Origin: Mytilus californianus
Taxonomy: Eukaryota; Mollusca; Bivalvia; Mytilida; Mytilidae
Assembly (NCBI RefSeq): GCF_021869535.1
Contig: NW_026262712.1
Coordinates: forward strand, 66,558,100-66,622,099
Length of the DNA: 64,000 nt
Direction: 5' to 3'
Shown here: positions 49,895 through 59,728 of the stretch, piece after piece
How positions within the stretch are numbered: position 1 is the first letter of the stretch
Layout of the letters: every line of letters begins with the position of its first letter
Position numbers and translations under genes: made by a program
The notes under the pieces: model-generated
Databases searched by the model: none
The model's input: the letters and a program-made list of their open reading frames with translations, nothing else
What the model was told of the DNA's origin: nothing

Positions 49895-50115
49895 GTATTG
49901 TGCAATAGCAAGAAATTTTCAATTGCACAGTATTGCACAATAGCAAGAAATCTTCAATTGCATAGTATTGCGCAATAGCAAGAAATCTTCAATTGCACAG
50001 TATTGCGCAATAGCAAGAAATATCCAATAGCACAATATTGCGCAATAGCAAGAAATTGTCAATTGTACAGTATTGCGCAATAGCAAGAAATATTCAATTG
50101 CACAGTATTGTGCAA
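49895..50115 (+). repeat. 35-bp satellite array, about six copies
   Basis: Unit 'attgcgcaatagcaagaaat' plus 'cttcaattgcacagt', with the palindrome ttgcgcaa in each copy. A single unit stands alone at about 40660-40692, within another family I fragment. Confidence 0.9.
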
Positions 50116-50164
50116 AAGAAGATACTATGTATAAATTGCTTATTTCTTGATTAATTTCAATGGG

Positions 50165-50760
50165 GTTTTATTCTTGAATTCTTGGGGTTCTTTAATATGC
50201 TGAATCTAACCGTGTATTAAGTTTTTGGATTTTGGGCCCCGTTTTTAAATTGGTCCACATTGAGGTCCAAAGGGTCCAAAATTTAACTTTGTTTGATTTC
50301 ATCAAAAATTGAATTATTGGGGTTCTTTGATATGCCGAATCTAACCATGTATTTAGATTCTTAATTTTTGGTTCCGTTTTCAAATTGGTCTACATTAAGG
50401 TCCAAAGGGTCCAAAATTAAACTTAGTTTGATTTTAACAAAAATTGAATTTTTAGGGTTCTTTGATATGCTGAATCTAAACATGTATTTAGATTTTTGAT
50501 TATGGGCCCAGTTTTCAAGTTGGTCCAAATCGGGGTCCAAAATTAAACTTTGTTTGATTTCAACAAAAATTGAATATATGGGGTTCTTTGATATGCTGAA
50601 TCTAACCATGTATTTAGATTTTTGATTTTTGGGCCCCGTTATCAACTTTGTCCACATTGAGGTCAAAAGGGTCCAAAATTAAACTTTGTTTGATTTCATC
50701 AAAAATTGAATTCTTGGGGTTCTTTGATATGCTGAATCTAACCATGTATTTAGATTTTGG
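50165..50760 (+). repeat. ~135-bp tandem array, five copies
   Basis: Recurring 'ggggttctttgatatgctga', 'atctaaccatgtatttagat', 'gggccccgtt', 'aaagggtccaaaat', with starts near 50180, 50316, 50451, 50578 and 50713. The minus-strand frames of up to 101 codons across it are repeat artefacts. Confidence 0.9.
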
Positions 50761-51120
50761 ATATTGGACCATAATAGGTGAATGTCCAATTTAAAATTTT
50801 TAAGTTCTTAGACCACATTCATTCTGTGTCAGAAACCTATGCTGTGTCAAATATTTAATCACAATCCAAATTCAGAGCTGTATCAAGCTTGAATGTTGTG
50901 TCCATACTTGCCCCAACTGTTCAGGGTTCGACCTCTGCGGTCATATCAAGCTGCGCCCTGCGGAGCATTTTATTGTGTTTTGGTCTGTTTTTCTTATACT
51001 GTATGCAATAGGTCAACTATATTTGGTGTATGGAAATATTTTACGATGTACATGTCAGTCTGGCAGATTTTAATTGACCTTGTCCTCATTTTCATGGTTC
51101 ATTGCTTTTTGTAAGTTTTT

Positions 51121-52065
51121 AGCTCCCCTGTCTGTCATCGTTAACTTTTACAAAAATCTTCTCTGAAACTACTAGGCCAAATTTAACCAAACTTGGCCAC
51201 AATCATCATTGGGGTATCTATGCAAGTTTTGTCTTTTATTTTGAAAACCGTTATAGACAAAAACTGAATGAGCAAAAAAGTTCAGAATGTTGAGCTCTAC
51301 CAATTGTCCATAGATGTCAAAACTGTCAGACGACTTCTAATAGGAGTTATTTCCGTTAAATAACAAATTTTACCTTTTTTTTTATTTTTGCCTTTTATCT
51401 TGAAAACTATAATAGATAGAGAGACACTTTAAAATGCAAAAATGATCATCAAGACAAGTTCCACAAATAATTCTGCATGGTCAAATCGTCAGTCGACTCC
51501 TTATTAGAGTTATTGCCCTTTGATGATGATTTTTACCAATTTTTTGCGTTTTTGCCTTATATCATAAAAATTATAATAGATAGATCAAAACTTAAAGTAG
51601 CAAAAATGATCAGAAAGACAAGATCTACAATTAAGACATTATGGAGGAAATCATCCGACGACACCTTATTGTAGTTATTGCCCTTTAATGACGATTTTTA
51701 CCATTTTTTTTGCGTTTTGCTTTATATGTTAAAAATTACAATAGATAAATAGACATTTTAAATCACAAAAATGATCAGCAAGGCAAGATCTACTAACAAG
51801 TCAAGTTTTGCCGATATAGTTAGTAGACTGTCCTTCTTTATAGGAGTGATTGCCCTTAAATGAGGATTTTTTTACACTCTTTTCTGTTTTGAGCAAAAAC
51901 TAAAGAATATAGAGAGAAACTAAACAGGCTTAATGATCAGCAATCAAGATCAACAAAACAGATTTTTATCATGAATTCTATTCTCGTCTACAATGTTTGA
52001 GTGTGTCCTTTGTTGAAAATGCACATAGACCAAGGTGAGCAACACAGGCTCTTTAGAGCCTCTAG
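51121..52065 (+). mobile_element. Family J element with Helitron-like 3' end
   Basis: Starts 'agctcccctgtctgtcatcg' after T5, has several ~150-bp monomers ('aaaatgatcagcaaggcaag', 'gttattgccctt'), and ends 'ggctctttagagcctctag'. The GGCTC-TTTA-GAGCC hairpin a few bases before a terminal CTAG is the classic 3' signature of rolling-circle Helitrons. Inserted in family C. Confidence 0.65.
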
Positions 52066-52973
52066 TTGTGTTTTGGTCTGTTTTTCTTAAACTTTAAGCA
52101 ATAGGTCAATGACCCTCAACTCATTTTCATGGTTCATTGGTAATGTTCAGTTTTCCTGGTTAACTTTGTTTCTTAGATACTATAAGCAATAGGTCAACTA
52201 TATTTGATGCATGGAATGATTTTAAGGTGTACATGTCTGTCTGGCAGGGTTCATCTGACCTTGACCTCATTTTCATGGTTCATTTGTCAATATAAAATTT
52301 CTATGGTTTGGTCTGTTTCTTTTATACTATAAGCAATAGGTCATCTATATTGGGTGTATAATGATTGTTTTAAAGGTGTACATGTATTTCTGGCTTGGTT
52401 TATCTGACCTTGACCTCATTTTCTTGGATCATAAATGTTAATGTGATACTTGTAGTAAAACTTTATATTTAGGACCATCAACATAAAATCAATGGTCAGT
52501 AAAGTAGGCGAGACATTTCAGCGTGTGCACTCTTTGTTATTAAATTTTTAATTTTTTTCAGAAACTATGATGGATAGAAACATTAAATGGCAAAAATGTT
52601 CAGCAAAGTAAGATCAATTAATTAAGTCAACTTGATCGTTATTGTCATTCAAACCCTTATAAGAGTTATTACTCTTGTAAAACTTTTTTTTTTGGCAAAA
52701 ATATTCAGCAAAGTAAGCTCTACGCTCTACCAATGAGTCTCAAGGACCAAATTCGTCAATTCATCCTTATAGGAATTATTGCCCTTAAAAGATGGTTGTT
52801 ACCAAATTTTTTTTTTTGTTGCAGAAACTATGATAGAGAGAAACTTTATTTGGCAAAAATGTTCAGCAAAGTAAGACCTACAAATATTTTAACTTGACAC
52901 AAATCATCAATTGATCCCTAATAGGAGTTATTGCCCTTGAAAGATTATATATACAATTTTTTTAGTTTTTATA

Positions 52974-53868
52974 CGCCCGTTTACGGGACGTATTATGGTA
53001 TACCGTTGTCCGTCTGTCGTCAACATGTCGGACATTAACTCAAAAATGCTTTAACCAATTTGCATAAAACTTTGGTGAATTGTTTATATCTATTGACCTG
53101 AGCTCCCTTTTGTTTTTTATAAATTTTAGATTTTACGTTTCCGAGTTATGGGGTTTTATTCATTAAAAAAAGGGGGATTTTCCAGTTTTCGGACAATAAC
53201 TCAAGAATGCTTTCACCAACTTGTGAATTGTTTATATCTATTAACGTGACCACCCTTTTGATTTTTATATATTTTAGATTTTACGTTTCCGAGTTACAGG
53301 GTTTTATTCATAAAAAAGGGGGATTTTCCAGTTTTCAGACAAATTATCAAAAATGCTTTCAGCAGTTCTAATGAAACTTTGGTGAATTGTTTATATCTAT
53401 TGATGTAAGCTCCGTTTAGAATTTTATAAATTTTACATTTTACATTTCTGAGTTATGGGATTTTATTCATTAAAAAAGGGGGGATTTTCCAGTTTTCGGA
53501 CAACAACTCTATAATGCTGTCAGCAATTCTCATGAAACTTTGGTGAATTGTTTATATCTATTGATGTAAGCTCCCTTTACATTTTCATAACTTTCTAATA
53601 TGACATTGAGAATTAATTGAACTTTAATTGTTTATAGTCTGACAACAGATTTACTAAGTATTGCGCAACTTTAAATTCAATTCATATAACCAATTTCAAG
53701 TTTTTTGACTACATTTATTCAGAAACCTATAATATGTCAAATATTTAATACAATCCAAATTCAGATCTTGACCTGTATCAAGCTTGAATATTGTGTTCAT
53801 TTTTGCCCCAACTGTTCAGGGTTGGACCTCTGCGGGCGTATCCAGCTGCGCTCAGCGAAGCAGTTTAT
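52974..53868 (+). mobile_element. Family E element with the family I tail
   Basis: Begins 'atacgcccgtttacgggacg', has E monomers ('gggattttccagttttcgg'), then a 3' tail from about 53695 ('cagaaacctataatatgtca', 'ccccaactgttcagggttgg', 'gctgcgctcagcgaagc') that matches the tail of the I element at 50806-50972 rather than the E tail at 47990-48030. Confidence 0.65.
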
Positions 53869-54829
53869 TTACAGAAACTGTGATAGATAGAATGATTAAA
53901 AGACAAAAATGTTACAAAAATGTTCAGCAAAGTAAGACCTAAAAATAAGTCAAATAACCTAAATTGTCAATTAACCCCTTATATAAAAGAGTTATTGCCC
54001 TTAATAGATGATTTTTACCAAATCTTTGGCTTGTCAATGGATTATGTTTAGTTTTAGAATTCATGTTGTCAACTGGTTAAGTACCTATAGTAGTTACTTA
54101 TGTTGAAAGAAGACTTCTGGACAGTCAAACTGGTTAATTTAATCTGGAAGTTTAAGAAGTCTCGCACAAAAACAGGCCTCCTCATTTAGTATTAAAGAAC
54201 TTACCAATATAACCATTATTTCTATAAATAAAACATAGTGATTGTTCATTAGCATTTCATACTCATACCTGGAACAAATGTTATTGAATTTTGGGCCTAT
54301 CTTTATTTTTTCAAATCAAAACAAGATCAGATGTCCTCTGCTGGCCAATTTAAATTAAATCCATTACTAGAATTAAAATGGATGATGTGCTATCAAAATT
54401 CTTATAATATAATAATTGGTTGCACCAATTTATCCTAGTTTTTTGAGTAATTGACTTTATAAGATGGTTCCCTGACAAATTTATACCTATGACGGTGTCA
54501 CTGCCCAAAATCCAAGATGGCTGCAACTGCTGAACAAATTGACATGTAAAGCTGTATGGAAAAATTTATTAAAAGGTCATCTTTCAAATCAGTCAAATAA
54601 ATGGATGCTTTGTCCAAGATTATCTTTTCTAAATGCTTTTGTCTATGTGTCTAATTGAACAGTTTGCTGGGGATTTTTCCAGAAATAAAAAAAAAATATC
54701 CTTTATTGAAGCCATGCGCCTTGTTATTTTACCATCTGCATTCACTATTTGAAATTGCATAGTGTGCAAAATGCATTAGTTTTGATCATGCATATAAAAC
54801 ATTAGTCCGATATTTCTCTGATGTCTGAC

Positions 54830-55215
54830 AGCGTTCAAATGACCATGACCATATCTTATTGTTCAGTGATCAATTTTAATTTTTTTGTGATTAGTTCAGT
54901 TTCTCAGTCTCTATAAATATATGGTTAACTAAATTTATTAAGAAGAATGGTTGTTAGGGGTACATGTCCATGATGAGGTTCATATTACGCTACTATTACA
55001 TTTAATACACATTTGTCCACCCACTCTGTTGGTAAAGTATAATTGGTAAACTTAATTTAGTTTACAGAATTGTACTGACCTTTACCCCATTTCCAGGTTT
55101 CATTGATAAACATTTTAAACCGTTGTCTTTATTAAATTAGTTTCTCAATTATTATTAGTAATAGGTGAACTATATATTAGGTGTGTAGAATGTCTGTAAG
55201 GGTTTCGGCAAAAAC
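54830..55215 (+). repeat. Degenerate family C remnant
   Basis: Retains diverged forms of the C monomer words ('atgaccatgaccatatctta', 'gtgattagttcagtttctca', 'ggggtacatgtccatgatg', 'aataggtgaactatat'). Head and tail are not recognisable. Confidence 0.5.
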
Positions 55216-55302
55216 CAGTTGTTGAACCCTAGACGTCTTTGATTATTTTTTTGTGTCATTTGGTTGTGTCTTATATATGTATATATAATTTATATTTTAA
55301 CT

Positions 55303-55357
55303 TTGTACAAATTGTAATTCGTTCAAAAAGTGCTTGTACAAATTACAATTTGTACAA
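55303..55357. repeat. Perfect 17-bp inverted repeat
   Basis: TTGTACAAATTGTAATT at 55303-55319 and its exact complement at 55341-55357. A related segment in opposite orientation, 'gtacaagttataagtgaatt' plus 'ttagtcaaattttttac', lies near 56340-56376, mirroring 55350-55395, so both may be edges of one old foldback element. Confidence 0.8.
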
Positions 55358-55597
55358 AATTTGACTAGAATTCACTTATAATTTGTACAATAATGTATAA
55401 TATGGATTTGGTTTAAAAAAGCATTGATACACACTATAGCATTTCTATTTAATGACCACACAGTAAATACTTAACCTTATTTACAAAATACAAAAACAGT
55501 TCTGTATCATTTGTTTGAGCACGTGATAGAAGTATAGGATCGGGAATTGCACAACATCTTTTGCTTTTAACATTTAAACAAGGTTTTATTTGAATCT

Positions 55598-55811
55598 GGA
55601 TTAATTTTAAATTCTGGAAAATTGATAAGAAATGTATGATGAAAACTAACCCAACTTTAGCGCATGGCTAAGGTTCAAGTTACTTTCACTGATATTTCAG
55701 TATGAACTTACTAACTCCCGTAGCCGTGGATGCAAGGCTAACCCTCCTTAATTGGGTTAGTCTTTATTATACATTTCTTATCAATTTTCCAGAATTCAAA
55801 ATTATTCCATA
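55598..55811. repeat. Foldback with ~76-bp arms
   Basis: 'attctggaaaattgataaga' plus 'aatgtatgat' and 'actaaccc' on the left is mirrored by 'gggttagtctttattatac' plus 'atttcttatcaattttccag' on the right. The arms flank a ~60-bp centre. Non-coding. Confidence 0.75.
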
Positions 55812-58800
55812 GTGCTGCACCCCCTTTGCATTTACATGAAAGAAACCCCTGACCACCAGTTTTTTTAAAGCTTTTTGTCTGCTTCACTTAGCGAAAGTTG
55901 AAGCTCATGAACCGTTTCTGCGAATAAGCATGTGTCTTTAACAGGTTTTATTTGAATTCTAGACAAATATCCTGTAAAAATACACACAGCTGTTCCAATG
56001 TGATACAAAAAATCCTTGTTGAACACATGATTGTGCTTTCATATATTATTCTGTACTAGGTTCATAATTTCTTGGACAAATTTATCCTGCTGATCAATAA
56101 TGCTGGCCATGTTTACACTATATCATCAAATGGATAAATGACCAAAATAGTGTTCACAAACACCGGGGATATATCCTTTGACAAATTATTAAAACAATTG
56201 ACCCCAAATAATGAACAGTCCAAAAGTGTTCAAGAAGAGCTGAATGCAAAAATGTTTTCCTGTAGCCAATTAAATGTATTACTGTTAAAAATATATAAAA
56301 GGCCATCTTTTGTATCATGTTAAATTATCATATATCCTTTGTACAAGTTATAAGTGAATTTTAGTCAAATTTTTTACAATATATACCCCACATCTTCTTT
56401 TATTAACATTAAAAAAAATTGGAGGCTACAGATTTCAAAACTTCGTTTCACATCGTTACATGATTACCCAGTACATGCTTTACCCAAGATGAAGTCAGGA
56501 ATCATGCAACTGTTCTTAATAATTTTGTCATTTTCGAAATTTGGTGCCAACGACAGATCTTTGATTGTCATTTTATTCACAACTGTGTAGCTCGGGCCGG
56601 TTTAGAGCTATATACATTTTATTTAGAAACTTGTCCATTGTTGAAGGACGTTTGTTAATATCTAAATGTGGTATGACTTTTTTTTTTATTCATGATGTCG
56701 ATAGAATGCTGTCTCGTTTGCGTATAACCATTTCCTTTTATCCCCACATTTATCGGTATGTAAAGCAAACTTGAATAGTTGGATTGTTTTCGAGTCCGTA
56801 TTCAGACTCCTTTATCCAGTCCATAGCTGGCAATTTACAAGGAGAAAGGTTTGAACTTAACTTAATAGACACACTTCCGACATCGGACGACCAACGTCCC
56901 CGCCCTACATCAAATGACCTACGTATCATCAGAGACATATATGTATCTAGTATCATTTTGTTCTTGACTAGAATTGCATGAACTATTTGCAACTGGGCGA
57001 CTACCAAATAATATTATATAATTAATCAGTATATCTGAATGAAATAACGAAACACGTTATTTACAACAAAGCCATACAGTTTGATAGTAGATGTTACAGT
57101 AATATATGGTTTGCAACAGATAAACTTTAATCATATGTTTTACTAAAAAAAATCAATTGAGCTTTGCTAAACTTCTAATGCAGGCTTTATAACCTGCCTT
57201 GTAAATTTTTTTATGCAGCAGTTTCGCTTGCAAGGAATTTCGCGAAAAAAGAGACAGGTTAATTAACATTTACACCAATGGGTGACTTAGGTTTACTGAA
57301 GAATTGGACTTTAAACGTCGATAGTAAAACAAACGCATGGTTCGTTTGGATGTTCGGGATGTATAAATACACAACCACGACAAGTCGGTATAGGGTTGTT
57401 AAATCTAGTGCTCCGTGTAGGATGAATATCACGCTCTCTGCAAGATACGAAATCCTTGTCGTTACCCTTTTATAATTATCATGGTTGCATTGGCTATGCA
57501 AATTTTCTGCACTTATCTAGCATTCTTCTTTTTTACAGGGCTGGTCAAAATTACCAGTCTCAGACTCTCGAATTGTAGAAACCTTTCAAGTTAAACTTTT
57601 CTCGCCCTCAATATGCATGAAACATTTCCCACTGGACATTAAAGAAAAATGCTACTATAATTCATCGTTGTGTCCAACATTAAATATTAATATGAATCAT
57701 AATTTTAGATATACAGTATTGTGGGGGGTTTTCATGTCTGTATTCTTCCATTTTTCAGGCCATTTTTCTCTATTCTTATATAAATTTTGCACATTATTCT
57801 CTATTTTTTTTATAATTTAGCACCCCATTATTCTCTATTTTTTATTTTTTGTCTATTTTTCTCTTTTCTTTATAACTTATACCACTGTGTCATTATAGAA
57901 ATCATTATAACATGCGACTTTGCATTCCGTTTCCATTTTACACATTTTCATACTGATATATTCGTTTTTTAATTTCAACGGGAACCAGGCAGCACATCGA
58001 AACTGAAACACATAAAACATTGCCCCCTCCCCTACCCCCCTTTTTTGAGATCAGGATCAAAGCAATTTACTGCAATGATAGGCCTATATCATGAATTTGA
58101 CATAACTTAAGATGATTAATTAAATTAGAACCTTTTTTAATTTAATCTTTGCTATATTTTCTAATTTAGATAGACATAAAACTTCGACAAAAACTGCGCT
58201 TTTCTTTGTAATTTGACAAAAAATGTGTTACTACCCCTAACTTTACAGATGTAAATCATTACAGTGTAAGAAAAAAGTTCAGCCGTTGATGTCGAATCTT
58301 AACAAAGTCAGAACTATCTAATAAACAACGCAAAATAGTTTAGAACGTTAAATAGGTATTGCACTCATTTAATGGAAAAAAAACAAACATGTAATCGTAT
58401 TAAAAGCAAAAAAACAAATAGCAAAATATGAAAAAGAAAATATCAGAAAACTTACTGACTGAAATAGAAAATCATGATTGACCCTGTTTTAGATGCAGTG
58501 TATTGATATGCTGTATAACACGAGATCTGGACTCCAAGCTCTATCATAATTTTATCCTTTGGTTCCAAACTCCACATTATGGACTCCGGGCCGCTGCTTT
58601 CTGTAATGTTATAGGCCTTCGGGGTCCCTACTGATAGGGCACCGGGGTCCAATAATATGTCTCACAGCTCTTATGATCTGGGGGGGGGGGGGGGGTGAGG
58701 GCGAGTGGTCTAAGTAGTCGACCTACTATATCACTAGCCTGTCAACACTGAGGTTGTGAGTTCGAATCCTGCACGTGGCAGGTGCGCTCGACTCCAATCT

Positions 58801-59728
58801 TAATTGCACTAGGATTGTCAGTTTTCCTATCGAACCGTGGATAAAACACACTTCAGGTTGTCCCCCTGACTTTATGTTGAATTAAAATCTTTTCTTAAAT
58901 CTTTGAGATATTTCATGATTTATCATGACTATAAAAAATAAAACTATTAAACACCCTTTTCTTAGTAATCTGCCAATAATTGAATACATCGCCGATTTAG
59001 CAATTAACGGCCGTTACTTTTTTACGTTAATTTTTGTGCAATAATGCCAGCTTACCGGGGTTTTTGTTTTTATGTCAGCAGAATTTTCAGTCGTATAGTT
59101 ATTTTATTTGAAGTTAACAATTACAATCAAAACATGAGCTCTATCACCAGTTCGAGCTCGACCAACCGTATGGTCGAAATTGTAACTTTGTTATCCATCA
59201 GGATATATTTTATAATCTTGTGTGTTGTAAAGACATAAACTTTTTTTTTTAAAACCTGCGTTTTCTGATATTCTTTATGGTTTACATGTAAACATAATAT
59301 TGAACATTTTTGAGTACAAAACAATTATTTATATATCTCCAATAATTTTCAATACCAATATGTTTTGCTTTATCTACAGGGTTTTTCTTTTGCAATGAAG
59401 ATATTTATATAATCTAGGACTATTAAACTATGACTTTGTATTGGTATAATAGTCCCAGATATATAATTAATAATGAATTATTCAGATTATTTCTTAAAAT
59501 GTTCTAATTATTTCTCTCTTGTTTGAGTTAAAGTTCGGAGTTTGCGCTGGGAGATATCTCCCATCTCATTTATTATGATCTATTATGCCGTGGAAGAATT
59601 ATATTGATTATACTAATTTGAAAAAAATACCTGTATAAATTATTTCCCCTTAAAATTGCACCTGCGCAGGTATCCAACAAAGGTGAATCATTTGAGACAC
59701 TTCCGCTATGTAGGACAATATTGACAAA
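55812..59728. other. Intergenic region upstream of the LU gene
   Basis: Mostly unique-looking AT-rich sequence. Holds CT-rich 'attctctattttt' low complexity near 57735-57870, a run of 17 G at 58681-58695 (approximate), and a tRNA-like SINE candidate just after it. A short inverted pair 'ctaggactatta' / 'taatagtccca' lies near 59410-59457. Small reading frames on both strands at 56138-57500 have no splice-site or family support. No gene is called. Confidence 0.5.
58696..58880 (+). repeat. tRNA-derived SINE candidate
   Basis: A-box-like 'TGGTCTAAGTAG' at 58706-58717 and B-box-like 'AGTTCGAATCC' at 58759-58769 lie 41 bp apart, as in Pol III type 2 promoters. Flanking acceptor-stem pairing is lacking, so it is not an intact tRNA gene. 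The following 110 bp would be the tRNA-unrelated body. A G run lies immediately upstream. Confidence 0.5.

Larger units (their letters stand above)
49064..50972 (+). mobile_element. Family I element with three different internal tandem arrays
   Basis: Begins 'atacgaccgcaaaaatta' after a T5 run, passes 'gcgtcgtcgtcgtcgtccga', then an array of ~125-bp monomers (49190-49735), a 35-bp array (49895-50115), and a ~135-bp array (50165-50760). Ends with a tail containing 'ccccaactgttcagggttcg' and the hairpin-like 'gctgcgccctgcggagc'. The tail recurs at 53695-53868 at the end of a family E element. Confidence 0.65.
48034..54040 (+). mobile_element. Nested stack of tandem-bodied repeats (families C, E, I, J)
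   Basis: My reading of the layers: an outer J-type element (48034-48396, 52541-52973, 53869-54040); inside it a family C element (48397-49063, 50973-51120, 52066-52540) and a family E element (52974-53868); and inside family C an I element (49064-50972) and a second J element (51121-52065). Joining the C pieces restores 'gttaagtttttgtgttttgg' at each break, as in the uninterrupted copy at 41804-42838. No protein-coding gene is visible; long frames here track the tandem repeats. Confidence 0.75.

Noticed and set aside
50192..50666. Minus-strand ORFs of 63 and 101 codons
   Set aside because: They run across the ~135-bp tandem array; the apparent protein repeat reflects DNA repeat units whose length is often near a multiple of three.
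56138..57501. Cluster of 60-85-codon ORFs on both strands
   Set aside because: No shared domain, no splice sites joining them, and overlapping opposite frames; treated as chance.
58696..58790. Functional tRNA gene
   Set aside because: Promoter boxes are present but acceptor and T stems do not pair, so a tRNA-derived repeat is more likely.
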